Part shown: in pieces, positions 39,021 through 52,335 of the stretch
Layout of the letters: every line of letters starts with the position of its first letter
Numbering within the stretch: position 1 is the first letter of the stretch
Origin: Campylorhamphus procurvoides
Lineage: Eukaryota > Chordata > Aves > Passeriformes > Dendrocolaptidae
Assembly: GCA_013396655.1 (NCBI GenBank)
Contig: WBMV01005154.1
Coordinates: 895,047-959,046, forward strand
Reading direction: 5' to 3'
DNA: 64,000 bases
Made by a program: the position numbers and the translations under genes
Notes under the pieces: generated by a model
Seen by the model: only the letters and a program-made list of their open reading frames with translations
The model's database searches: none
What the model was told of the DNA's origin: nothing

Positions 39021-42000
39021 GTTGTTTCTGTAACTGCTAAAAGTGTACATCAGCTGGGGAGATGGAAACACCTTCGGAAGAACTCCGAGACATCAACGTT
39101 TTAATCCGTGTTTAACTATTAAGCACAGGAATGTCAATTAAAATTGAGGGAGATGGGAATAAGAATGGAAATCATTTTCTGGCACTGGCATGTGCAAGTG
39201 GAATAAGATATTTCTATCCTCTGTATCAATAATCTGGGGTCTCTGCAGGGAACATGAGCACACAGTATACATGCACAATATGTAAGCACATCTAAGGAGT
39301 CTCATATAATACTCTTAGTCACAAGGAAGCCACAGTTCAAAATTAGCCACCCAACTAGGACAGTGAAGACAGAAGCAACAAGCTGACAAGGAGCCAAGGC
39401 AGAAAACATTTTGCACACCCTAAGGCTTACAAAAAGAGCCACTCATAGCACATAGGAAGCAAGAAAACACAGACACATGCACACACAAATCCCCTTCTGA
39501 GCAGGATAGATTGAACGAGGGTAATCATTTTATGTGCCCAATTTGCCTGACTCCACATGGTGCTATCAAAAGCATTTTCCTTTTTATTCAAATCAATGTC
39601 ACCATTTTTCTGTGAAAATCAATGTGGAAAACAGAAGCAAGAATAGAGGAAGATGCAGTTGCTGAGCCCTGTGGAAGACATCACAAGGATGGCTGTAGGA
39701 ATGCAAGGCAGTTGACTTTAGCAGCTAAGGCATCTCGAACAGCTTGCAGATGGGGGGTACTAAAACCAGCTAGACAGAAATTCTGATTTTGCATATGGAT
39801 TAAGAAAACTGCTGTTTCATTACTTTTTGCCATTACAATTTCTCTTTTGCCCAATCTCATACCTAAAAGCATAAGGGTCAGTTTTCTGAACATACTTTTC
39901 CTTCATTTCCCCTGAACTTGTACTAGACAGAAAAGTGACTCTAAGTGAAAATTCAGTGAATCTCTGCCTTATAACATATGTAAGTAACAGACAAATGAGG
40001 CTACACTTGGTTCCAGTCTGAAAAGAGTTAATGTGAGAGCACATACTGCAAAATTTTGGGAGGAAATGCCCTTCAGCCTAACACCCCACCTGTTGAAAGC
40101 AGAAAACTGAGACACTCTCTGCAGACTCAGAACGTGAGTGGTGGGAACTCTGAAAATCCATTAAAAATCACCTTTCCAAAGGTGTTTATTGTAAGCCTGG
40201 CCTCCTAACATAAGCAAAATACCTAGAGTATTTGTCCAGAATCTCTGTTTTCCAGTTTGATTTCCTTAGAAAATAATTTTAGCATTTCCCTCTTTGGAAA
40301 TGTGTATCAGCACATCTTTACTGAGGACTTCCCTTCTGATTTCCAGAAGGACCTATGAGTAGGACAAACAGAGGTTTGTCAGGAGCAGTCTGGTATATAT
40401 AAACATTTCCCAGAAGTGTGAGCCAACATAGCTTGCATCCCCAGACCCCATCCCACAGTCACCACCCAGCTGCATGATAGCTACAACTGAATGGCAGCCA
40501 TTATAAGTCCTTAATCCTTGACTTTGACTTAATCAAAAACCAGATTGCTCTTCCCCTCAGCAGTACATCCTCGTGGCATTTTTTGACATGTTTTAAAGAA
40601 AAACTGACATTGAATATACAGCAAAATACCCAAATCATAAGAAATTTTCCTGTCACAACCCAATGATTCTTAATTGGAATACCCACATGATTTTGGGTTA
40701 AAATACCTGGGAATAAGTGCAAACAATACTTTACCATCACTGTCTTGCAGGTAGATCAGAAAATCCTGCTGCAATTTAGCTAATGTCAGGCTTCTCTGAT
40801 GAACAATCTAAATTCTCCAGATAACTTCCCCATTAGAGGATTGGTGTTGCAAATCCATGTAACTGAATAAGGTTATTCAAGAAGCACCACGTTTTGATAA
40901 CAAAATCCTTTGTGATGATTACCTAATAGCCAGCATTTGTTCAAACACTTTTAATAGACCCTTTTTATCACATGCAAAAAGAATTTCAGTGCTAGTTCAG
41001 TCTCCTGTTTCATTCTGTCATGAATCACTTCGTAGAGACATTTAGAAGTCAATAATCCACTGTAGCTTTGATGACAGGTGATTAATTTCTACATTTTAGA
41101 GACATAATAAGATTTAGCAATAAAAAGGCCTTGAAGTAACCTACCAAACAGCTTTAATCTCAGCCTTGGGACTGTTGCTAAATATGAATGCTTGTACACA
41201 AATGTGGATGATTTAAGTTAGTAGGTTTTATTGCAGACTTCTTGCCTTTTCATATTAATCTTGCTTTACAATCAGGCTATCTATACGATCAGTTTACACT
41301 GAATATTGTTTCTAATGCAGTAGTTGGGGGAGGAAAGTAGGATTATTTACCCACAAGGGCTATATTCTACTGAAAACTAGTTTTACATGCTTTCCATATG
41401 TGACTTACCAACACTCTGTGTGGCAAGGTTAGATGGGTAAAAAAAATAAATTAGCAGACACACACTACTAGTCAGTACCTGTCTGCACAACTACACAGAG
41501 CCCTCAGGACTCAATCCATCACTCAGTGAAACTGGTGGGAGTATTTTGCTAACATCAGTTGGCAGATCACTGTAACAGACATACTTGAATAAAAGAAGAA
41601 ATTCCAAGCTCTCCAGTCATGTTCTGGTAGCAAATATGGAATACTTATACAGGTCCTGCTCTGGCTTTTCTGAGATTTTCCAAACATTGCCTGGATTCTC
41701 TTCTTTCAAAAGTGGTTCTATACTGAAAAAAATACTCCTTTAAAATTGTCTTCTGTGTTTTCTTTATACACGTTCAGAAATTCTTCATTTTTCTACTCAA
41801 AATATGCAGACTGAAACCTTTGTATAACACTAAATTTCCACTAAAATTCACAAAATTATTCTAGGGCTGCTTTCCTTGAGGAGGAGAAAAGACACTGCTG
41901 CAGCAACTGCCTTATAATACCCATTTTGCTCATGTCAAATTATAAAGACTTTCCTTAAAGTAATAGGGGGCCTAAGGTGCCCAACCTAACTTATTATTTT

Positions 42001-44450
42001 CTTGTGATCGTATGTTTTCATCTGTAAAAACAGACTAACAAAAAAAACACGTATTAGAGTAAGCTGGGCAGACAAAGCAAGTCAATGAGCTCCTTTGCCC
42101 TTCTTGCATTGTCCTAACTTCGGACTGATCAGTCCCTGGAATGAAAGGTGATAGAAACACTGAATTGCTCACATCTGAGGGCAGCACTATGATGCTGAGG
42201 AATATTAAATGTGTTGTGATGCTCCTGCTCTGTGTTTTGTGAAGGTCAAAATGTTAACAAAGAAGGAATGGGTTCTACTTCTCTCAGCCTCTCAACACAT
42301 TTGGACATTTGGGGATGGATGAAGTAGAAGGGCAGAACTTCCACTCCTGAAGAAGTGCCACTTTCAGACGTCATCTAAGCAATCCCTAAAGACAGGGAAA
42401 ACTAAAAAACAAAACAAAACAAAAAAAGGCAAAAAAAAACCCAAAAGCAAAAGAAAACACATGTGACAGAAGGCAGCATTAACACCTCCTTCCTGTCAGC
42501 ACACTTTGGGAAGGAGGAACAGAGGCCTCAACAATAATGACAAATGGTGTTTTATCAAAGACAAATGGTGGCAATATTGCATTTCACTAGCATCTATTAA
42601 GAAGCTATTTGAATTTTAAACTCATTTAATGTAAAGGAGATTTCAATGTCAGGAGATGTGGATAAAGATGTTTAGGACAAGTGCTACACGTGGGGGTAAT
42701 TGGAAAGTTGGAAGGCATAGGTGACAGGGACTGGTGATGGTGGTGGCAAGGATGACAGCTGTGTGAGGGTATAGGTGGTAAATTTTGGCTAAATATAAAG
42801 TGAGACCTGTGAAAACACCATGTTCTAGTCATATTCCAAACCCATATGAAGGCAATATATACAAGTGTATGTATTTTCTTCCTTTCTTTCCCACTGGACT
42901 TTGGTTTCTGCTGGAAGAGCAGCTAGGTACCTTTGTTGGAAGAAAATGCAGTATACTCTGAATAGGTCCCTGTTCTAGATGATCAGGAATAAGGACACCT
43001 TAGTCTAAATATATCTCTCAGCTTTTCTTATGAATTTCAGGATTATACCTTTTTTAAGTTTCAGTTTTCAATTTTACTATGGGTTCCTAAGTGCTGAAGA
43101 CTTATTCTTTTACTTTCTTCATTTTTTCTTGTTAAGTAACAGGAATAAAAATTCAGATCTGCTCATAAAAGCTTGAACATAAAAACCTGACACTTAAGAA
43201 GTCTTAACACAAAAGTTGTGCAAAAAAGAGAATATTTTTCAGACCTATAAAGGAAACAATATTTGGAACAGCAAAGGTGAATAATGTGGGAAACAGAAGA
43301 AAAACAAGCATAGGTGAGTAGAATATGAAGGCAAAATTCAGTCTATGATTAAAACTAGTGTTGAGATATGATGTCAAGATGGAGAGAAAAATGAGAATCA
43401 GAGTTATCCAAGCAGGATGAAAGAAACAGAAGTCCTCTACGAATTTATGGTGTATAAAACCCTAGCAGTTCTCACAAGTACAGAATATACTGATTAATTT
43501 CAGTCTTTTGGAATATAATTTTTAAACTTCAGATTTTCCACTATTTGTATCTCAGCAGGGGAAATAGCTGCTTCTCTATGTAAAGTGGCAAAATTGTGCA
43601 TGAGGACAAACACATATTGAGGAAATGAATCATAGCAAGAGACTGGACATTTGAGGCAGATTAGATATATCAGATGGCAAATGGCAGAGTGAGGTACCGC
43701 AGTGGAGCTGCCTTTGCTGCAGAGCACAGGAAGAGTTACGACATTTATGCATTTTCATTTCTACAGGTGGGGACCTCAAATCATTCCCTGGGTTAGGCTC
43801 CTGGTATCACTAATATGGTCCTGCTATGTCACAGAGTTGATATACTTCTGACTTGTCAAAAAAAGGCACAAGGCACACTTAAATCTCTTCATGGCCGTAG
43901 CATGAAACATTGAGTTTAGGCTGCTTGTGAATCTAACAGTTATTTCAGGATGTTGGGTCCAAACACTACACTTTCAGTTTCAAAAGTTAATTTCTTTTTA
44001 TAAACTGTGATCTTTAATTCTTATGCATACTTCTTATTTAGACTTACAACAGGAAGTAGATTATTTGGACTACTGTGCAAGGGCACTTTTTGTCAATTAC
44101 TCTGCTGAATCAAATGATTTATGATAAAAATTGCCCAAACATTATGTTTTTTAGATCTAAGGAATAAAATCATGTGTTTGATCAGGGAAAAGAGGAAATT
44201 AAATGGCCTTTTTAGCTATTAAAAGTTGAACATATCTCACTATTTTAAGATCTCTCCTTTTTCTCAAAGAAAATTACTAACCACAGAAAATAACCCAACA
44301 TCTTTGTGGCAAGGGAATTTTCCAAGGAATTGTAGCAGTTTCTGAAATTTTAATCTGCACCTTAACCCAGTGACCTTTTCTTCAGAGGAACATCCTACCT
44401 ATTCTGCCTACTGTCAAGAGCTAAGAGTTCCTCAGAAGTTTTGCCAACAT
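39021..44450. other. AT-rich non-coding stretch
   Basis: No gene is recognised. A-rich low-complexity sequence lies at about 42403-42460. A TAAT/ATTAAT-containing non-repetitive segment at about 41020-41180 could be a small conserved element. A CA/CCA-rich segment on the minus strand near 42680-42780 makes a His/Pro-rich spurious frame. Confidence 0.5.
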
Positions 44451-45190
44451 TATGAGGTTCAACAAGCTGAAGTGCCCCGTCCTGCACACGGGTCACAACA
44501 ACCCCAGGCAGTGCCACAGGCTTGGCCCAGAGCGGCTGGAAAGCTGCCTGTCAGAAAAGGACCTGGGGGTGCTGGTAGACAGCAACTGAACATGAACAGT
44601 GTGCCCAGGTGACCAAGAAGGCCAGAAACAGTGTGGCCAGCAGGGCCAATGCAGTGCTCACCCTCTGTACTCAGCACTGGCGAGGCTGCACCTCAGGTGC
44701 TGTGTCCGGTTCTGGGCCCCTCACCACAAAAGGGCATTGAGGTGCTGGAGCTTGTCCAGAGGAGGTCAATGGAGCTGGTGAAGAGTCTGGAGCACTTGTC
44801 TTATGAGGAATGGCTGAGGGAGCTGGGGTTGTTTAACCTGGAGAAAAGGAGGCTCAGGGAAGACCTTATTGTTCTGTACAACTAATTGATAGGAGGTTAT
44901 AGCCAGGTGGGGGTTGGCCTCTTCTGCTATGTCTCAAGTGAAAGAATTAGAGGAAATGGCCTCAAGTTGCACCAGGGGAGATTTGGATTAGATACTAGAA
45001 AATATTTCTTCATAAAAGGGATTGTCTGGCATCAAAACCCAGGGCAGTGGTGCTATCACTATCCTTGGAGATATTTCAGACATGGAGATGTGACACCTGG
45101 GGACACAGTTTACTTGTGGATTTGGCAGTGCTGGGTTACTGTCTGTACTCAGCCATCTTGAATGTCTCTTCCAACCTAAATTATTCTAGG
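44451..45190 (+). mobile_element. CR1-type LINE 3' fragment
   Basis: The sequence follows the CR1 consensus from the GAGGTTCAACAAG block through the CCTGGGGGTGCTGGT, GTCCAGAGGAGG and GAGGAATGGCTGAGGGAGCT blocks to the CTCTTCCAACCTAAATTATT terminus. The coding part is broken into several frames (open pieces at 44370-44612, 44631-44885 and 44886-45161 are all parts of this element). The terminal octamer repeats have decayed to one ATTCTAGG. The copy is 5'-truncated, as is typical. Confidence 0.9.
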
Positions 45191-48100
45191 TTTTGATGAA
45201 AAGGCTTGAAGATCGTCTTGAAGGCACGGTGCACTGAGCATGACTTGCAGAACAGCATGTGAAGGAAACCACAGGCTTCCATGAATAGAAACCACAAGTC
45301 CTCCATCAAGAAGAGCACACAAGGTGAACTACATTGTAGATTAGTGTCTACTCCAAGATGCACTGCAAATGTGATAGGAAGTCCTGCTCATGTGTTGTGC
45401 TCAGGATCTCAAGGCTAACTCCAGTGTCACCCTTGACTGTATGAACATCAGATAAGTGCATTGTTCAAAATTAATGACGTGGCTGAAACATGAGCTAAAG
45501 TGTAATAAGATACCAATTACAAAATATGGGTTTTTTTATTGGATTCTTTAGCACAGATGTTTACATATCCAACATATCAACTTGCCTAAATGAGTAGACT
45601 TTTTTGAACAACTTCATACTTAGTTTATTGCCATCTACCAGCCCTTGGTCTCCTTGAGTATCATTTGCCAGGAACTAAGTATTGGCTGAGTTGATTAAAT
45701 GGCAGCACTCCCACAGAATTGAGCATTCTGAGGATTTTATCCAAGCTGCCTTCTTATCCATGCATTTTAGATTATTTCTTTTTATATTTCAAATTATATT
45801 TTTACAAGATAAATTTCATTTTATTTCCTATTGATACTTGAACCATTATAATGTTCTTTGGCTTTATCATCTGTACATTCTGATTTTCATAAGCCATCTC
45901 AATTTAGTATTATCTGTGAAATCTGTCCATTTTCACACCTTCAGAAGCATCAGAAGTCAAAGGTAAAAAAAGGCATTGTTATAAGGAATACAACTTGTCA
46001 TATGTGCATATCACTAGTAAATTACAAAGGAAAAACTAAACTTGTTAAAACCTTGACTTCTAGAGTGAAGTCTATTTTAGTCCATAGTAAAATGGTTTTA
46101 ATTTTCATTTAGATGTAATAGCAGACTGAGCCTGTCACTGGATCAAGCAGAATAGAATTTTGGTATGCTGAGAAATTGCTATATGAAGAAGCTTAATAAA
46201 TACATCTGCTGCTGAAGCAAATGACAGTAGCTTCTCTACAGGCCAAGTCTAGAAAAGCTAATGTTAGCAAGATGTGCAAGACTAAATAACAGGCACCAGG
46301 GTCACGCATCTTATTAAAATCAGTATTTTAAAAACTGCTTGCTTTAAACATTTATCTTGACATTGCAGATTATCTTTAATACCAAGACAGCTCTTATTCA
46401 GTTGACCTCTATTTGAAGCAGCTAAATTCCAGATATATGATTGATTTTTGGTCTTCTCTATTCGAAGAAAAATATGGAACAAAAATAAACCTTCAATATA
46501 TTTAAAATTTATGCTTGCAGAGACAGACTCTGGTGAAATTCATCCACCTTCCTTTGGTGCTGAACAAGATAAGAAGATTAGGCAAGATATATTTTGAGGA
46601 GACCTTCACCAAGAGATAACCTAGATAGTTATAATTAGCAATTTACTCACATTTCAACTATATTGAGTACAATTCACAGTCTCAGGGTTCTTTTTGACCT
46701 GGTGACACTATTTAAACTGTGAATGTTCTCTGCAATACCTACTTTTGAGATAATGCTATCTTCTTTGTAATTGTTGTCAAAGTTAACATGAAAAGAGAAA
46801 CTTAGGATTCATGAAGAAATCTATTGATTTAGTAATAAGAATTAATGGCATAAAGATACTTTAATTTCAAATCATTACTTATCCAGTACAGCAACATTTT
46901 CTGTTCCCAGAATTTGGACACACTGGGAACCTAAAAGGAAAGCTCAAAAATTTTATACCCCTTATAAAAGAGTAGTTCTCCAAAATCTGAAGTTTCTCTA
47001 TGTTTCAGGCAGCACTACAACAAAATGTTTACACAAATGCTAACCCACAAGAGAAATTGTCAGCTATGAGTAACCGAAAGATCTGTTTTCTTCCCTTTCA
47101 GTCAGTTTGAATGATTCAAGCAAAAAAATTTCTGTGGGAGTGAAAGAAAAGCGAGCAACCTAAAAATCTCAGTATGATATTTTAACAAAGTTTACTTTTT
47201 TCTCTTTTGGTTGCTATTGAGCTCTTGATGCTTACTAATAAAACTTCAGTAATATCAGCACTAAAGTTTCGTTTTACCTGTCAGCAGATAAGTAACAGTT
47301 TAGTAATGCCTCAGGGTGATTGATGGCCAAGTAACAAAGAAATAGGTAGTACTATAAACCCTATTTACAACATGTAAGAAAAACATTGAAAAGATAATAC
47401 TATGGATTAACTTTGTGTTATTTTCTATACTTGTTATAAAATTTGTCATGGGCTCTTTAATTGTCTCATTTTCCATTTTTTATGGTCTTTGTCATGACAA
47501 TAAGTTTTCACATAATTCACTGTCTGCTAGATTGCTTCAAACTATGCAGTAGAAGTCTGAAAGCATTGGAGATGCTTTAACATGATCATCCAGCTCTTCA
47601 ACCCTTGTTCACCTTGTTATAAAATTCATGAAAGAAGAGTGATAGAAAATTTTATTCCCTCCAAATGAGCAGCCATTCCCCACCTGTTATTTCACAATTT
47701 TATTCATTCTTTCTCCCTGGGTAGCCCCCTTAAGGACTAGCTAATTTTATGGTAGGGGTGTCTGACATGTTCAGGCCCTTTTGTAGTGCCAGTGAACCCC
47801 ACATTTTTCACTGCAGCCTCCAGAACTCTGAGGTTTTCTCATGAACCTATATTATCACAAAATAATCCTATTCTTCATTTTCTTTAAATGAAATTTAACC
47901 CTCTTAAAGAAAGCCAAAGGAAGGGGAATTCATCAAGCAAGCTAGAAGATCAGTAAGAATCATAAACCCCATTTTTAACTTTGCATATTATAATTTTTAA
48001 TTCAGTTCCAAGTTGTTTTGGGGTCTGATTCACTATTTTTTTAATGCCCATGGTTGGCAGCGTGGATGGTTATTGAAAAGAGTTGATATAAGATACTCAA

Positions 48101-51100
48101 AATCTTATATTCCAGCAAAGACATTGATGGCTCCTGGTGCAGCCTCAGGAAAGCTTCCTTAGAGCCTATCTGGCAAAGCTCATGGAAAATGCTTTCTTCC
48201 TTCTCCAGCTGGCTCAGTGACTCCATTTCATCCTAGAAAGTTGTGGTTTGGCCTCAATTATTCACATTTGTCATATTTTGCCTACATTACAGCAACACAA
48301 TATTTGGGCCTAGACTTCAACAGCTAAGTCCAAAAGGTACGTAACCACTCATTACATATTACTGATGTCACACAGATCACTGCAAACACATTTTATTTTT
48401 CTGCTGCTCCCTACTTTTAGCATACTAGAATATCAAGGAAAACAGAAGGATGAAGAAAGTTTTCTTATTTGGCATAATTGAACTTTCAAACTTTAATGTT
48501 AGTAGAAATTCACTTTTCAGAAGTCTTTGGGTAGTTCCAGGATAATAAATCTGCATCCACAGAAAGAAGAACCACCACAGATTTCACATTTTTCAGTCAA
48601 ATGTGAGTTCAGAAAGCTTACACAGAATTCAGCCTGGGCAGAGATGGCAACAGTGCAATATAATCATTCTTTTTGGAAATGAAAAAGACACTGACCAAAA
48701 ACAAAGGTCACACCAGCAGGAAAAAAATGCTTTGCTGTCTATGACCATTGCATTTATTAGCTCTTAAGAGAATTTGAGTTCCAGAATTCCCACTTCTAAG
48801 GAACCATTGCAAATGTAATACAAAAGCAACATTTGTATCTCCAGCAAGCAAGTTCATAAGTGCCCAGTGCACAAATATCAGCTTCATTAAGTACAAAAAT
48901 AACAGAGATAAAAATAATACACCACAAAAGAAGAACAGATTACAGATGATCACCTGAGTCATGCTGCATGTTTGCACAGGAAGGGAAGGAGCCAAATGTC
49001 ATCCCTTCCTCTCCTATGCTGGTTAGTATGATAAGTAGCTAGGTCAGTGATGAAGAAGGAGGTGAGGTGAAGATGGAGTGGATGTAAATTAGTAATTCAA
49101 CAGCACGTATTATGTCTCATTCTCCTTACTCATTATTTTTATCAATATAAAGCCACCTCTCAAAGCACTTATAAAAGAGCGGAATGATATATAAGCAAGA
49201 GAGCCTATGTTCTATATTATAATAAAAAGTGAGCTTTCAAAAGAGCCATGGATGCTGAGAAAATAAGTCATGATATACATGTCACATATACAGGTATCCA
49301 TGGATATTGTCTTGTGCCCAGTGTCTGACATCTGGAGTGTGCCCTGTGCTAGGTGACATGACTGAGGTGCACAGCTTGTGGCTCTGCTCAGCCCTGGAGT
49401 CTGGATCTTTCTTGTGACACAATGCAGAAGACAGTTGAGTAACAACTTTAAAGCAGTGAAGTGTTCTACCTGGGAACATCTGCAGTTGGGTTCCTTTGGC
49501 TGAATAAAGCAGAAATGCCATGATCTTAAATCATCCTCTGCTGAAACATAACTCTGTGAAGGAGTTTGTGGGATGGAATGACAAATGGAAAAAAATAAAA
49601 AAATAAACAGTATTTGGGTGCCAAGAGAAGATTAGGGAATTCCTTCAAAAGGAGGAAGGGAAAGAAGGCTCTTCAGCTTTTATCCTTACCCTGTTATTCC
49701 CAATATTTGCACGTTAAACTTGGATGTTACAAAGGAGACAGAAATCCTTAGCATGACAAGCAGTAATTTGCATAAATTTGATCTCCCAAGAGCTAATTTT
49801 GGGGAAATATTGTCACATCTATGTCTCACCTATGATCGTTGTAGAAGCTGTGCTGTGTTCCCAGAGAAAAAGTAGCAATCGAGGACCATAATAAAGGGGG
49901 GAAAGGGAGGAGTGAGTGGGGTTGGGGGTGGGGAAAGCCTGTAGATAATAAAGAATGCACTCATGTATTCCATTTCTGAATATTCAAAAGCAAATGGGAA
50001 AACAAACATATATGGCTTTTAATTTATATTCAAATTCAGCATTGTTAGGTTTTCTTTGGCAATGTTATTCAGCAGTAGTTTATCAATCCAGTCATTCCAC
50101 CAACAAATCCCTTATCTAGAACACTGCCTCAACTTCTTAGTTCATTATTTTGTTCCCAGAAAGATGGTGGGAGTTTTAGTTTGTTGTACATTTCACATTA
50201 ACCATACAGTAATAGGTCTGTTTGACAGAGGCAGGAAAAAAAAGCACAAGGAAAATATATTTAAAATGATACAATGAAGCATTGTTCCCTTAGTGTCATT
50301 GAACATGGGCCAACTATACCATTCAGGGTAAATATGGAGCTCTGACATTTAACTCTGATATTCCAGACTGATGTTTTCAAAGAGTCATGTGCTCAGTAAC
50401 TGCAGCAAATTTACAATTGTCTTTGAAGCTTTAATCTCAGTTCATGCTACTAAATCACCATGAAGGTTTATTTTTAACTTGTTATATAAAATGTTTAAAA
50501 AAAATAAATTCAAGGAAACATCTCCATGTATGAAATATATCAAATTGAAACCTGCTAATTGTGTAACTTCAGTATAGTGGTGTTTTTTTAAGCTGCCTTT
50601 TTGAATTTTTATGGAACAGAAAAAGTGTTTCTAAGTTTTAAGCAGTTTTCAGATTTTATTTTTAAGTTGTTGCAATGGAAGTAGGAGTTTTGAGTGTATC
50701 TGTTGTGAAGTATAAATAAGACTAGAACAGATGATCCCACTAAGCCTAATTTTTTCAATAAAGTTCTAAAAAAATTATAGTGAAACTATAAAGAGGAATG
50801 ATAATGTACTATTACTGAATTGCTAGCACATTTCAGTATTTCAGTATTTGGCTTAGAAAGCTCATTTTACTTATCATATACACCTTAGACAAATGAATTT
50901 CACTTGGGGCTGCTGTGGGATCAGGGTCTGAACAAAGCCAAAGTAGTTGCAACCTACTGTGACAAGAATTACTGTGTGCTGTTACCCAAACATGACCACA
51001 TCTGATGCTTCCATTGAACTTCTGTAATGTGCAGTCACCACTGCTGAAACTTCTCGCACTCTCTGCCTCCTACTCATCTCTGCTTGGCATAGCTCTACCC

Positions 51101-51849
51101 CTTCATCTCTAACCTCACCAAACACTGTTTGCACTCAGTATTGAGAATTTTCTTTCAAATCCATGTTAGATCTCTAAAATTGCCCTCTGCTGAAACTTCT
51201 TTCCCTGTGGCCTTGGTTTCCTCACTGGCAAAGTTCACATTCAACCTTTGTTTGCACAACAAACATCTTCAAGTCAAGTGTTCGCTTGATCATCCAGACA
51301 GTTTGCTGTCCTAGTCCTCTTATTTCTTTGGTTGTTTTTTGTTTGTTTGTTTTGGGTTCGGCTTATTTTTTTCTTTACAGTCTCTGATTCAGTCTCTAAC
51401 TTTACAAGTGGAGAATGGTTATGAAGGTACATGGGTCCCTGCTACCCTGCCTTTAGGAAAATCTCACACACAAATTCAAATTCAGTGATGAGGTGTATGC
51501 AGTTGAGTCACAGACAGCACATCTGCCTGGTAAAACTGATTTTCTTCTTTTCAATGCCACTTTCTAAGTTTTTAAGCTCCATTTATCAGGGCCAATGCAT
51601 TCTTATTCTTTGTTATTCTGTTTCTACAGTACTTTAGTCTAGATCTTGAATATCATGCTTATCATTAGGGTCAAAGATATACTTCAATTTTGTACATTTT
51701 CTATGTATGTCTTCTTAGAGACACAGCCTTTCTTACATATTCAAACAATTAGTAATTTTTTCCCAGTGTTTCATCCTCTTTTTCTTTGGCCATGGCAACA
51801 TTTCATGACAAATGTAAGCCTCGTGTTTTTCTAGGTTGTTGTTTAGATT
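45191..51849. other. AT-rich non-coding stretch
   Basis: No gene or family is recognised with confidence. A GC-richer unidentified patch lies at about 49240-49520 and a G-rich tract at 49896-49933. The pyrimidine-rich stretch at about 51000-51310 may belong to the same ancient LINE as the 3' end that follows it. Confidence 0.5.
49896..49933 (+). other. G-rich tract with extended-loop G-quadruplex potential
   Basis: G-runs of 6, 3, 4, 5 and 4 lie within 38 bases. The last three runs are separated by 1-2 bases, while one loop is 10 bases. It may form a G4, less canonical than those at 24368 and 35409. Confidence 0.65.
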
Positions 51850-52335
51850 ATATCACCTCTTTTTAGAAATCCTTCTTTTAACAACATCATTCACTACCCA
51901 GGCCCTTCATGGTCTAGCCACCACACTATATTTTCCCTCTGTGTTTCAGAGTGTCAGCTCCCAGCACCAGCCAGTGAACAATGCCCATGCCCATCATTCA
52001 TTTGTTGCATCCTCAAACACTTTCTTTTGTGCTACCCTTCATGCTTGGGAGCTCTCCATAAACATCCACCTTCAAATCCATTTGATGCAAGGCCTGTGAA
52101 AGACCTGGCAGCAGTTAGGCTGGTAGTGCTGGCAACACTTCTCATCACATTGACTTATAGTTTCCTTCTACTCCCTCATCTGTCTATATCAATCTGCTGT
52201 GGTTTTTCAGTTTTGTTTCAGAACTTGATATATCCATCACCAACTTTTTGTTCTGATTTTGTCCAGCACCTAGCACAACCAGGACATGGCTCATGCCAGT
52301 GGTTTATAGTAATTCAAATAATGGGCACAGAATAC
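51850..52335 (+). mobile_element. Ancient amniote CR1/L3-type LINE 3' end
   Basis: The order of phrases matches the 3' end of an old LINE family seen across amniotes: CCAGGCCCTTCATGGTCTAGC, a GGGAGCTCTCC block, a CTGGCAGCAGTTAGGCTGG block, TTTCCTTCTACTCCC, then GTCCAGCACCTAGCACAACC near the terminus (52262-52281). The copy is strongly diverged and its open frames carry no meaning. Upstream pyrimidine-rich sequence from about 51000 may be part of it. The assignment is from memory of the consensus, with no search. Confidence 0.55.

Noticed and set aside
42626..42832. His/Pro/Ser-rich minus-strand frame
   Set aside because: It comes from a GGTGATGGTGGTGG-type simple stretch; no zinc-binding spacing or family is visible.
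44370..45161. Several plus-strand open frames that could look like a split gene
   Set aside because: They are pieces of a CR1 LINE 3' region.
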